Assembly: GCF_000346465.2 (NCBI RefSeq)
Contig: NC_034013.1
Span: forward strand, 3,975,214-4,039,213
From: Prunus persica
Lineage: Eukaryota; Streptophyta; Magnoliopsida; Rosales; Rosaceae
Direction of reading: 5' to 3'
Length of the DNA: 64,000 bases
Under the pieces are notes generated by a model. It was not told where the DNA came from and searched no databases. It worked only from the letters and a program-made list of their open reading frames with translations. Position numbers and translations under genes: made by a program. Below, piece after piece: positions 33,838-45,840 of this stretch (positions are counted from its first letter, which is position 1; the number at the start of each line of letters is the position of its first letter).

Positions 33838-34439
33838 TAAGAGTGAGTTTTTGATTTAATACTTTGTACTAGAGATGGAAAAAATGTACATAATTCTTTT
33901 TTCTTTATATTGAGCGTGTGTTTAGTTAGGCGTGGGCGGAACTTGGGGTGTGTAATGTGAGCAATTGCACAGAGGTCTAATTTTAGAAGGGCCCCAAATT
34001 ATAATATTGTTCAACATATATATATATATATTATATCATATATTTGCTTTTAGTTAATATATTCACATCCAAATAAAAACGTATACTCGCTATATCAATT
34101 CATTTATCTTATATTCCCATATAATATGTAACGACTCATTCTAATTTTTTTATTGATTTACTTAAATCCCTATTCAACCCTTAGGGACGAAACGTGACTA
34201 AGTAGGGCCTCGGTTAACCCTTCACCCAACCCTCCCCATTTTACAAGCTTTCAAATGTCATGGTTTCGCTTTTTCAATCTCATATTGTTGCTATATGATG
34301 TACTGTGAACAAATAAAGGGTGTATTTTAGTTTAGTACTACGAATAGTACACGTATTTTGAGTTTTAATAATTTGGTACCTTAACATTTTCAAATTTTGC
34401 TTCAATTCAACTTGTTATACTCAAAATGTCAATAAGGCA
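33838..34439. other. Intergenic, no gene seen
   Basis: AT-rich with a TA run at about 34018-34030. Nothing recognizable. Confidence 0.45.
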
Positions 34440-36560
34440 CACCCTCAAAAGCCCAAAGCAGACTAGGCCTAGCTCACTTAGGAAGTGACTGGCCCTCTCC
34501 AAAAACCCTAAATCGGCTTCCCCTAAGATTGCCTAGGCTCGATTGAGACAAGGCAAGGTCACCCAAGCCCATGCAACGACCAGGCACTAAGGCCTCACGC
34601 ACCAATCCTGAAGGGAATATGGTGGGAATGGTGTTGTGTAGAAATTTCTAAAAACTCTACAACCAAACTTTGAGAGTATAAATCACCTAGCAAGCCATAT
34701 CTAATATGAAATCAAAGTAAGAGCAGAAGCATTAAATAAACTAGGGATTCATGCAAGTCTCATTTGGTCCCAATCTTTATAAGTATATGAAAGTGTGCAC
34801 GAAAGACTCTCTAAATCCTATTTGAAAGAAAGAAAAGATGTTCATACCCTTGGAGTGAATCTTGAAACCAAGAATGGTGTTCAATTAGAAGGAGTGATCC
34901 CTTTATTGTTGGCTCTCCCTTTGATGTTGATTCTCCACCTTGTAGCTCTCCAAATAGGTACAAAGATATGCACCTCCCTAAAGCTCTTCACCAATGATTG
35001 AATGGGATGAGAGAATGTGTAGATAACAAGTGAAGAGTGGTGCTAGCACCCTCACTTGATGTGATAGATTGAAGGGGTTAGGGAGAGAGAGCTTGATGTT
35101 TTCTTTCTCCCAATTTCACCAACTTGAAAAACCCTAGGATGATAGAATTTCATATCTACACATTTATAGGATAAAAAATGTCACAAGAGTGACAAAAATG
35201 CCCCTAAACCCTAGTGTAGCCACATCCCCCTCCCCCAAAGCCCATTTTCTCTTTTTTGTGTGTCATCTTTTGCTATCTTGGTCTAACACATTAATCCTAT
35301 AATGTGTCACATGTGTGCCTAAATCCATATGGTCAAATCCCTTTTGAATTTCCAAGTCATATGGGACCTTTAATTAAAGTTTCATAACTTTAATTGAATA
35401 ATTAAATTAATCTAATTTTTTTTTATTTCTCTAGTGACTTGACTAATTTCATCACTCACTTGTCTAACGAGTGTTAGTCCCAGTCATCCTTAGTTGACCG
35501 TGTCAAGTGTCGAGTCAACCGTATGACCTTTGACTTTTGACTTTAACCTTTGAATTTCACATTGACTTTGACCAAGTCACAAAATCATTCATTCTCTTCA
35601 TAATTTTCCAATCGATTCCTTTTCTGTGTGCGATCTTATGGGTTCTAATTAGCGAGGCAGTGGGTATGAATTATTTACTCTGAATCTAGTGTAAATTGTA
35701 TCCCTCCTTATAATTCTCCCTATTGGCAAAGGCTAATTATAATTAGTCCTTATAAGGCTTTCACAAGCCATGAGTGACACCTAGCAGTATGTCATGGCTA
35801 CCCAAGCTAAAAAGAATTCATTTAGAGAACCTAGTCATTTTGCGATTACAATGCAATTCGATCCTTCTCTAATTCAATACTCTATGTCATATTCTCGGGA
35901 TATGGTAAACTTGTGTCAAAATCCCTAATATAACATCTCTAGATTATATGATTCAATTTGATGAAATTGCAAACGTTCTTATTTCAATTTCCATCCAATA
36001 CTTTGGCCAAAGATTCACGAATCATATCTTTAGAGTATTCTCTCTTCTTACTAAGAGCAGAGGATTCTTGTTGTATATTCACCTGTCGCTGCGTACATGC
36101 TAAGAATCCTGAGGAACACCTTTAGGTCAAATAATTTTGATACGACCGTATAGTGTTATTAAAGAGGAACAACATATATACAAGACAACTGTGATGTCTC
36201 AGGTCTAAGGATTAATTTGCATTATCACAACTTAGAATTCTTTGTTTGACACTTGTGAGTAAGACTTCCATACAAGAATTCTATAGTTGATCACATTCAG
36301 CAGACTCCATCTTCTATAGAGCACCTACACATCTGTCTCAGTGTCTTTACACGAATGACATACTCTCTTACTGCATCTCCAAAGATTTATCATTATAAAA
36401 AAAATTAAAAAAAAATTTGCCACTCAATTACTGTTATCATACAGATTTTGATCTAATTAAATTAGCATGAAAGGGATTCATCCCAGTGAGATTCTGGATC
36501 GACAAGGGAATCCTAAACACAAGAAATGTTATGCAGTTGTCATGTAAACACGCCCAACAC
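34440..36560 (-). mobile_element. Probable LTR-derived region
   Basis: A 2.1-kb non-coding block of more even base composition than its surroundings. Read on the minus strand it would begin TGTTGGGCGTGTTTACATGA (plus about 36540-36559) and contains a TATA-like ttatcctataaatgtg (plus about 35155-35170) followed by a CT-rich leader, the layout of an LTR promoter. I could not confirm the other end, a target duplication or a primer-binding site. Confidence 0.4.
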
Positions 36561-38951
36561 TGTGTTGTTGGGAGAAAGGGGGAAAATGAAGGAATAAATA
36601 TCAATTACTCACGAATTTGTTTTTAAAGGTAATGCCTCTCTCCATTTTTTGGTCGTGAGAGGTAATGCCTCTCTTTGGTGCACAGAGGAATGCGTTATAT
36701 ACATGGGCTTGCAGCCCGGGCTTCTATGGGCAGGCCGGGTTAGGTTTTATGGACTCAAACAAGGCAGGTCAAGCTTTAAACACCCTAATTCAAGCCGGCC
36801 ATTAAATAACAGGTTGGGCTTTTTCTCAATGGGTCGGGTGGGCCTCTATTGGCCCATGAGCTCGAGGGCTAAATGGTAATCCCAAATTTAATATACATAA
36901 GACATGTGATTTGAACTCTCCAACTTACTGCAATGCTTTTTTAAAATAAAAATAAAATATTTCCACATGTCTGGTACACCAGCTGGTGTACCCGGAACAT
37001 ACAAAAATTTCTCCTATTTTTTAAGTCTTTATTCATAGATTATCTTTGCAAAAAATTAGACAAATTGAAAACCATTAAGTGATCTAATTGTGACCAACGA
37101 AATAGACTAATAATACCGTGCTCCAAGAAAATACTAAAATAACAGTCATCTTTTTGAGATTCAAGTGATTTTTTTTTCCAGAGTTAACTTTAAAGAAATA
37201 TCTAAAAACTAGACGATTCTTATCACTGAAAAACAATACATGTAAATAGTGCAATCCACTCACTAATTTAAGAAGTTGGGCTTGTGCTTGAATTCTACAT
37301 GCTTTAGCTACTCCCGCCACTCCCGCAAGTCACGAATTTGGGTGATTCTTAGGCCCACGTTTGAGTCCACACTCTCTTGTCATGTTGACCATAAATAATT
37401 GTTGTTTTCATAATAGAACTAGCTGTAAGCAAACAGATCACGTCACCACTTTTAGATTTCAAAAGTATGTTGGGCAAACGTTGATTCATTCATGGTTGAT
37501 GTTCCTGATTTGTCATTTATATTAGTTTTGCGGCTAAAAATGGAGAAGGGTACAGAAGAGATGTTGGTATATCATTGGCCTGGACCAACATTTGCATAAT
37601 TGAACTCAACCCACCTTTATATATGTTCAAAATTTAAAACTTTTTCTTTTCGAAGTTAGGATAGGGGAGAGAATTTCTCTCACACACTGCCAAAGTATCA
37701 TGAAAGTTCAAATATAAGACCACTAGTCGGCAAGTAAAAACTTTTTTCTACTGGACTAGACCCCGTTGACATTCAAAGCCTTTTTATAGCATCCTACAAA
37801 ATGGCTATGGTTAAACTCGAATGTGTAACCCTAACTAACACAACTAGTAAAAGAAGCATGATCCTTAAAAATATGTATTATAATGGGTGAAGCAATGAAG
37901 GGCCCAGCCAAAAGAGGATCTGGTTCCTCACTATTTGTCGTGGAAGAGGCAAAAGGGCCTGTTAGAATCTGGACCACAGAAATGAAGTCCATCTCAAGCA
38001 TATCAAACTCAATGAAAAAATACATAAGATTAGATTAGATTTTTCTTCTGAACAAAAAGAACAGATTTTCTCAATTCTCCAAAGTAAAAAGGTTCAAAAA
38101 GAAACTATGAACCCAAATAACTTTTCATGAGCTATATACATTTCCTCAAAGAATTTCTTTCCGCAATAATATGCCTCAAATCTTCCCCTCTGATTTATGG
38201 GGTCCATTATATTTTAGACATGCATTGGATCTAATGAATTAAGGTCTAGTCAGTGAAATCATTGAAAGGGAATAAAACATTAGTTGCTCTACAGCCTACT
38301 TGATTCCCTAGTATTTCTTTTCTTTTTTCATTGATACAAGAAAGGTCAAATGGGAGCTTAGGGTTTAAGTAAATGTACTCAACTACTGGATTTGCGAGTA
38401 TTTATCGGTCACTTTTTCTTTAAATAAATAATGAACCCGAATCATCATCTTCTTATTTATAAACTTTTTTTTATAGTCAAAATGATCTCAATTGGTTAAG
38501 CTTTTTACCTCTACCTATGTGGACAGAGATTACGCTAACAAAACCATAAGAAATTTACAATTCTATAAGAATTTATACAATTTCATTTAAAAATTGAAAA
38601 AAGTTGTTCAAGTTGCGAAAGCTAAGTTATTCATTTTTTTATATATTAGTGGTCTCAAATAATGATGAACCTAATGCTTAATGTGGAGTTAATTAAATTC
38701 GAATAAGGTTAAATTTTCACCACTATTAGGTGGGAAAATGATTTAAGAATTATGAAGAATTCATATTTTTATTATTTCTTATATCTTTAAAAAAAAAAAT
38801 CCACCCTTTACTGCAAAATTACAAGTGATGGGTCCTGAATCAAGGCATTTGGTATCATATGTCAACGTACCCATAATTCAATAGTAAAAGTATTTGCATG
38901 CAGGTTAGTGGTCCCAACCCCAAGACACATCTCCTTCTCCCTCAAATTTTG
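36561..38951. other. Intergenic with repeat fragments
   Basis: Holds a GGGC-rich fragment (36700-36870: repeated gggctt, ggccgggtt and gggtcgggt words) of the kind seen at hAT MITE ends, a perfect 20-bp palindrome (about 36972-36991) and a diverged copy (37005-37245) of the repeat seen twice at 8216-8880. No gene is visible. Confidence 0.45.
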
Positions 38952-39150
38952 GAAAATATTTTGCTCACAATTTTAACTCAAGATGTATTTTCATCATCCT
39001 TCTTAATACTTGACACGTGTCCATATATATAACTATGGTCCTCTTTCTTTTGTATTTGTGGAATCATGGTTATACCTATAAACACGTGTCAAGTATTCAG
39101 AAGGGTAATGATAGTACATCTCTGATTAAAGATGTGAACAAAAATACTCC
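38952..39150. mobile_element. Foldback MITE carrying G-box motifs
   Basis: About 199 bp made of two arms of roughly 75-80 bp in inverted orientation; both arms contain aatacttgacacgtgt. Flanks caaattttg (38943-38951) and caaactttg (39151-39159) agree at 8 of 9 bases, suggesting a 9-bp target duplication as made by Mutator-type transposases. Non-coding. Confidence 0.68.
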
Positions 39151-39159
39151 CAAACTTTG

Positions 39160-40390
39160 ACAACAACAAAAAAAACATTTGGTATCATGTGGATAAGATT
39201 TTGTTCCTTTTTTTTTTTCCTTGGACGGGTCTATTTTGACAACTCTTTTTTCTTTGATGGAATGGAATAATTATAATGTCATATCTGCAAAAGAAAAATA
39301 ATTACTCATTGGACCAAAAAAAAACACTAACACTAAAATAAAGTCTAATCTTATGGAAAACCTTTTTAAAACCACTAAAATAAAACCTAGGTAAACAGAA
39401 AGAAAAAAAAAATGCACCAAGTTAGACAATGCCACCTGTCCAACCACCCACCCACTAAACTAATGAAAGCAATCAATCACTGTTAATGTCCCATGAACAA
39501 TGCATCCCCCACTTAAAGAATAAAGCAAGTAATGCTAAACGACATGTCGGATGAGTGGCAAAATGTGCAAAAGGTTGAAAACCGCGTGACGTGATATGAA
39601 TGAATCACGTGCTTCCTTGAATTTCAAGAGATACGACACAACAAGACCCACACTCAGACCAAAAAAAAAAAAACAAGACCCACACCTAAAAATAAAAACC
39701 TGATTGGTGCTGCTCAGTGCTCCACACACTATGCTTTCAACCCTCTAAAATCAGTTATAGGGCCCTCGGGTCTCTCTCCACTCGCTCTTGCGCGCAGCTC
39801 ACGTGCTCGTAAGTTTGGGGCTACGATGCCGTAGGCATTTCCGGTTTGGTTTGATAGTACAGTTTTATACGCAAGGTCTCTTTTGTTTTAGTTTATTTCA
39901 CCCGAGCGTTGGGGGATCCAAACACGTTGTTTGTGCTGAGAAAAACTTACATACTACCGGTTATATACACTTTAGTTTCTATATTATAAATTACGTGATT
40001 TTATGCTATAGAAACTTGTTAAAAATGTTTGTTGCACATTGATAAGTTAAGGGATCTAACTTGAGTTTATAAGAAATTGGGCTACTCTTCCCATTAGGCA
40101 TTTTCTAACACATTTAGTTCTAAACTCAAATTTCCCCCCTTCAAGAAGTAACTATTTGGGTTTTGCCCAGACTTAAACCGTTTTTTCCCCAACCCTGCAT
40201 ACTCAAATTTTAAGTCCGCAATTTTATTAAATAATTTAAGTCTAATTTTTCTTCATTTAATCTTTTTAAATAACTTCATAATTTATTTTTTAAACAATTT
40301 GACCCAAAAAATTAAAATTCCATAAATATAATTTTATTTGAGAAATAGGTGGGCATTTATAGAGTTTAGAGTGAGTTTTGGGATTAGATA
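39160..40390. other. Intergenic, no gene seen
   Basis: AT-rich with A runs. A short less AT-rich patch at about 39760-39860 contains another CACGTG and a GT after it but no reading frame I would call. Confidence 0.4.
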
Positions 40391-40394
40391 ATTT

Positions 40395-40580
40395 TTTTGA
40401 AGGACCTTTCTTATTGAGATGAGCGATAGTATACTAAACTCACACACACTACACGGATGGTAGGACTGTCCGTGAGGATCCCACCGGAGCGCCTTCTACT
40501 TCTAATAGGCCATGAACTACTCGAACCCAAGACCTTACCTAGGGAAGTAATTACTCCAAACCACTACACTAACCCTAAAC
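40395..40580 (-). mobile_element. tRNA-derived SINE
   Basis: Read on the minus strand, an A-box-like agtgtagtggtttgg is followed, 30-40 bases on, by a B-box-like gggttcgagt (RNA polymerase III promoter elements), then a body and a T-rich tail. Related copies: 44872-44945 (plus) and 48005-48100 (minus). Confidence 0.65.
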
Positions 40581-40744
40581 TTATGTGCAATAAGATAAGT
40601 TAAATTGAGTTGTTTGAAAATGGATTTCGTGCCTCTATGTTTAAAGGTTGTGCATTTACATGCATTTTGCAACATCTAGTCCATTCAAATAATCTAACGG
40701 TTTAAAACATGACATCATCAACATAAATGTTTAACATTATATAA

Positions 40745-41078
40745 TAGTAGCCTCTCTGCACGCGCTTCTGCGCCTGTGAGAGGCTTTTTTTGAAAAAAAT
40801 TAAAATTTATTTAGAATTAAAAAAGATAATGGGTAGTTGTGTTCCATAAAAATAGGATCCATTATCTGATTTTTCTTTTAATTTTAATTTTTTTAAATAT
40901 GAAAAAGTATGAATTTACCATATTATCCTCATTTAATTAATAACTAGCCTCTCCGCACACGTGTGAATTTACCATATTATCATCATTTAATTAATAATTT
41001 TAATTCTTAATGCTTGGATTAACTAAGGGCATTTTATGGTATTTTGAATGTTTCACCATTCTCTGCCTTTTGCTTTAC
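40745..41078 (-). mobile_element. Helitron-like elements, minus orientation
   Basis: Read on the minus strand, two 3' ends are stacked: a hairpin with gcgcagaagcgcgtgc before ggctact (plus 40747-40790) and a second end ggagaggctagtt (plus about 40944-40957). The body matches 25422-25707 reversed (ctctgccttttgcttta at the 5' side). The double end suggests one copy inserted in or next to another. Confidence 0.65.
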
Positions 41079-41293
41079 GAGTAATGCTACACTTACCACA
41101 TTTGTATATCACATTCTCATACCACCTTATGTGGCAGATGAAGTGGACAACCACATCAATTAAAAAGTGTCAATAAATCATAAAAGAAAAGAAAATGTTA
41201 AATTAATTTAATTGATGTGGTTGTCCACCTCATCTGCCATATAAGGTGGTATGAGAATGTGGTATACAAAATGTGGTAAGAGTAGCATTATTC
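41079..41293. mobile_element. Hairpin MITE inside Helitron debris
   Basis: A nearly perfect inverted repeat of about 90-bp arms (gagtaatgctac ... tgtggttgtccac) with a short AT-rich centre. Flanks tttgcttta and tttgcgcttta look like a target duplication of about 9 bp with a 2-bp change. Non-coding. Confidence 0.72.
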
Positions 41294-41415
41294 TTTGCGC
41301 TTTATATATATATATATATATATATTTCAATTCTTAATGTTTGCATTAACCAAAGGCATTTTCTGGTATTTTGAATGTTTTACCATTCTCTGCCTTTTAC
41401 TTTATATATATAGAT
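41294..41415 (-). mobile_element. Helitron-like 5' fragments
   Basis: TA microsatellite and then a second 5'-end copy of the Helitron family in minus orientation (ctctgccttttactttatat at 41389-41408). Confidence 0.55.
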
Positions 41416-42409
41416 GTTTTAAATTAAAAACTGTTTAAAATTAACACTTGTTTAATTGTTAAAGTAAAAATAATAAATACTAAAAACCCATTGTTTTCCG
41501 GCAAAACGTGAAGCAAGGGGTAGGGGGCTGTGAGGTATCGGGTAGGAGGAAGTCAGTCAACAAAACATTTTACATATCATCACAGCCATTGATGTGGTGA
41601 AATTGCTTGAATTTTCCTTCATATCTATATATGCAAATGGGCTTGAGAAGCCATTAATTGAACTCATGATTTTCCTCCAACTTTGTTTATGCAGAAGCAT
41701 ATCCTCCACAATATAATTTAGGTGAAAAATGGCACAATTTTGGAAGGCGTTGGGGTGGGAAGGGATGGAGTGAGATAGAGAGATGGCATTGAGATGGCAT
41801 TTGATATGGCGGCTTAGGTGGTGTTGGGGTGGTTAAGGATGGTCATGGCGGGGATGGGGTGGGGCAGGGGAGTCCACTTCCTGGAATTTTTCACTCTGGA
41901 TTTTTTTGATTTTTTAAATCTCATTTTTTTAATTTTAAATTCTATTTTCTATTTTTGAAGTTATTAAATTTTATTTTAAATTTTGTTAAAATTTATTAAT
42001 ATGTCATATCGTAAACCGTTAAATTATTCAAATAGACTAGATGTTACGAAATTACGAATAAATGCATAACCTCTAAATATAGAGGCTTGGAATCTGTTCT
42101 AAGACCAGGACTGCAAGTTTGCAACCACCACCCTACTTATCATAGTCCCATAACTTCATGCATGCATGCATTATGGTAACTTATGACCCAAATCAGCAAG
42201 AAAGTGAGCTGCAAAGTCAGCTTTACAAAATACACGACCAAAGCAGCATGCTCCTTACTTGCTTACAACTTGAATTTTTTGTTTTGTAATCCAAAACAAA
42301 GCAGCATGCTAACTCTTTTTTTTTTTTTTTTTTTCTTTTCTTAGTGATTAAGCTCAATTACCGTATAAAGTTATCATATCAATCTTTTTAGGATTATATT
42401 TTGAGATAT
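41416..42409. other. Intergenic, no gene seen
   Basis: A G-rich patch (41515-41560 and 41740-41880) and AT-rich remainder; a T run at about 42317-42334. No recognizable feature. Confidence 0.45.
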
Positions 42410-42755
42410 TTAGTGATATACCCATTTCTAGCACTAATATTATAAATAAACCCTACACAATTGAATTCCTATAAACAAACCCAAAAAAAACCCAAAAAAT
42501 GATAGCTGGCCTTATTGAATTTAATATTAATTATTAAATTACTTTGATGCCCTATTGAGTGCTTTGGGTATTTTTATGAGATTTTGGGGTTGGGCTTGTT
42601 TTAAGAAATTGATGGCAGTTTTGTAATTTATAAGAAGTTAAAAGCTTTTTTGTTATGTTGTAAATGGACTTTGGGTGTGTTTCTAAAGTCCATTTTATAT
42701 AGGGTATTTTTATAATTTTGGCCCCCATATTGGGTATAATAGTGAATCTCCCTTA
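42410..42755. repeat. Direct repeat pair, left copy
   Basis: About 340 bp repeated in the same orientation at 43636-43965. Shared blocks include attattaaattactttgatg, tgttatgttgtaaatg and gctttgggtgtgtttctaaa. The LINE fragment lies between the two. Confidence 0.7.
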
Positions 42756-42884
42756 TATTTTCCGTAACTTGCTTTGGCTTACTTTTCAAATGTAACATAG
42801 TCATGTGAAATGAAATACAACAATTTTATTATTGAAAGCTAAAACGAATACATAGGGCTGGCCATAAAAAACCGAAGACATTGA

Positions 42885-43560
42885 TTTTTTTTTTTAATTT
42901 GATCGAAAATAATTAAATTTCATTAACCAAAATCATTGGTTACAATAAGGTCATCAAGAATACAATTCATTAGCAACATAGGGTCTTCTTCTAGCCAATA
43001 ATAAGGACCTTATTCATGTAAAGCAAAACGAGAAATAGCATAAATCACTTTGTTACACTCCCTAGGACGAAATTGGACTTCCTTTAAAGAAAACCGCATG
43101 AGCAAGTCTCTCACATCATCCACAATGTTGCAGATAGTAGCCCAAACAGTCTCCCATGAATTAATCATCATAACAGTCTTAAAAGAGTCAGTTTCTATGA
43201 GGAAAGGGAAAAAAACCAGCAACTGCAGCAAATAAAACTCCTCTATAGATAAATTACAATTTTGTAGCTAGAATGGAAACCCTACGAGGGCTTTGCATGG
43301 CTAGGGCACCCATAAAAACTCCAGAATCATTACGAACAACTGCACCTACACTACGCAAGCCTGTTGCATTGTCAGTAGCTCCATCAACATTGAGCTTATA
43401 GAAACCTTCAGGGGGACAACTCCAAATCTCATTCTAATTAACCCTACAAGCACGAACAACGCCTCTATCAATATATTTCTTACTTATAATATTATGAAGC
43501 GAAAGCCCATAAATATATGAAGCCGAAGTATCAACCTAATATAAAGCCAACATTGCAATC
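42885..43560 (-). pseudogene. LINE-type RNase H domain fragment
   Basis: Minus strand, broken frames. It reads CPPEGFYKLNVDGATD, then VGAVVRNDSGVFMG, and later LIETDSFKTVMMIN, IVDDVRDLL and the RxxNKVIYAISRFAL tail: the order of the plant LINE RNase H (RVT_3) domain. The poly-A tail of the LINE would be the T run at 42885-42896. It is 5'-truncated and dead. Confidence 0.8.
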
Positions 43561-43635
43561 ACCATTCTAATTTCTAAATTGCTGACATGAGCATCTACAA
43601 TAGTCTTTTTAAAGGCTTTTAAATAATAGATATTT

Positions 43636-43965
43636 AGTTATATACTAATTCTTAGCACTAATGATATAGGTAAATCCTACACCATTTAATTTATATAAAC
43701 AACCCAAAAAAAAAACTCAAAAAATGACAGATAACCCTATTGAATTTAATTTTAATTATTAAATTACTTTGATGCTCTATTGAGTGTTTTGGTTTTATTT
43801 TTTTTAATGAGGTTTTGAGGTTGGACTTGTAATTTATAGGAAGTTCGAAGCCTCTTTGTTATGTTGTAAATGAGCTTTGGGTGTGTTTCTAAAATTACAT
43901 TTCATGTATAATTTTTTTATTATATAATTTGGGCCTCTATATTAAATATAATAATGAATCTTCAT
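43636..43965. repeat. Direct repeat pair, right copy
   Basis: Same repeat as at 42410-42755, diverged by substitutions and small indels. Confidence 0.7.
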
Positions 43966-44865
43966 TTGAATAATTGATTTGGTGAGTCACCTAGGCAAAA
44001 AAAAGTTTCGATAGAAGTTCAAGTCTATGACCACCTTCTCAGTCTACAAATTTTTGGTCACCACTTTCTAACTCTTCAACTTAGCTTTCTATATTAAAAA
44101 AATTAAACATATTGTTATGGGAGAAGATAGAGAACTATGAAGAGTTCTTTGGAAGGCAAACTTTTTAAAGTAATTAACGAACTTTATTCTTCAAATTTCC
44201 ACATAAATCAATAAAATACAATTTTGAAAAATGAAATTTGTTTCTTCTCTTGATGCTACATTCAACATTCATATAAATAACAAACTAATAATCAGATTAT
44301 ATTAAAAGTTAATGTGTGTGATAAAGAATAATAATAAATGGTGATAACCAATAATAAAATATCAAGTAGAAAAAAATAATGAAATTAATATAGGTCGTTT
44401 GATTCGGGTTTTTTTTTTAAATAAACCAAACCAAACCACACCACTCAAATAAATCTAATTTGACCTATTTATAAAGTTAGCAAATAAATTAAGAAAAAAG
44501 TTAAAATGAAGACATTCACCAAATAATATGAAAGAATACTTGTATAAAATTAGATATTTTATTCTTTTATATTATTTGGTGAAATTGGGCCCAAGCCCAA
44601 TTGTTCTTTTATTTATTTTTATAGAAATTTTGAGATTACATTCATAATGTTGGGATTAAAATTTTGATATAAATAAATAAATATATATATTTTACTTTAA
44701 CGTTTGCTTCCAATTTATTATAACTTATAATTATAGTTTTCTTAGAGATTCTTTTATTTTTATATAACCAGTGTGAAATTATTATTATGTAAACGTGTTG
44801 TCATTTGTCTTTATTGAATTTTTTCATGCGTTTGACAGCAAAATAATAATAACAATAGTAATGTA
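43966..44865. other. AT-rich intergenic, no gene seen
   Basis: No coding, RNA or clear repeat structure seen. Confidence 0.5.
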
Positions 44866-44871
44866 AAGGAC

Positions 44872-44945
44872 TCACTAGTGTAGTAGTTTGGGGCAATTGT
44901 TTTCCCAAGAAAGGTCCTGGATTTTAGTCCTATCTTGTGTGTGAG
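44872..44945 (+). mobile_element. tRNA-derived SINE fragment
   Basis: Plus-strand copy of the SINE at 40395-40580 (tagtgtagtagtttgg, then aggtcctggattttag). It stops where the next element begins. Confidence 0.55.
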
Positions 44946-45539
44946 CAGTGGTGGAGCCAGGATTTCACATTAGAGGGGCCCCTTCACAAAATTTTAAAAA
45001 GTAATCCAAATAGGAGAGTTCAAGCGCTAACCGATTAATAAGTTAATGCGATACTAACTACTCGGTTTAGCCCGCATCATAATATCATTTCATATTGGTT
45101 AATAATTTATCGATTCATTACAATCATAATTGTCTTGAATTTCATATTTTAACATTGTTGAATATTAATCTCATCGTCTACACTATTAAAGGTTCAAAAG
45201 TTAATAATTTATATTCCAACAGAGAGAAGAAGTACAAAAAAAGTTCATAAATCCCAATATTACGGTACCCTACTTAGACATATAAAAAAGGAGGGAAAAA
45301 AATTCACAAAGCTTAAGTTAAACAAAAGCGGAAAAGAAAGAGAAAAAAGAATTAGGAGTTTTTAGTGCAAATATCATAACTCTAACCTAGAAGTTTTAAG
45401 GGAAAGTAGAAGAGTGATTAGTAACTTTTATGGTTAATTTGTAGACAAAAATAACATAATATTTTATTTATTTTAGAGTAAATATCCCAAAAATAATCTA
45501 ATATATTATAATATTATATATCATATATAAGGAAACTTT

Positions 45540-45605
45540 TTTGAACCATTGGATGTTACATCCAACGGTGGGTGACCACAGTCTCTTGGACCCCTGTGGT
45601 CCAAG
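45540..45605. repeat. Hairpin pair
   Basis: Contains the perfect 11-bp stem tctcttggacc / ggtccaagaga with a 5-base loop, preceded by a weaker ccattggatgt / acatccaacgg stem. Confidence 0.6.
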
Positions 45606-45617
45606 AGATCGGGGATG

Positions 45618-45840
45618 TCTGTATATATAAAGCAAAAGGCAAAGAATGGTAAAACATTCAAAATATCAGAAAATGTTCTTGGTTAATACAAACATTAATA
45701 ATTGAAATTATTAATTAAATGAGAATAATATGGTAAATTAGCACATTTTCATATTAAAAATTAAAATTAAAAGAAAACTTAAATAATAAATACTATTTTT
45801 ATGAAACACAACAACCATTATCTTTTTTTATAGTCGTGCA
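45618..45840 (+). mobile_element. Helitron fragment, 5' portion
   Basis: Starts tctgtatatataaagc and follows 25422-25707 for about 220 bp (aggcaaagaatggtaaaac and onward). The hairpin and CTAG end are missing. Confidence 0.6.

Noticed and set aside
34440..36560. Solo LTR with TG...CA ends and a target duplication
   Set aside because: The right end looks like an LTR start on the minus strand, but I could not match the left end or any 5-bp repeat, so only a low-confidence LTR-derived call is kept.
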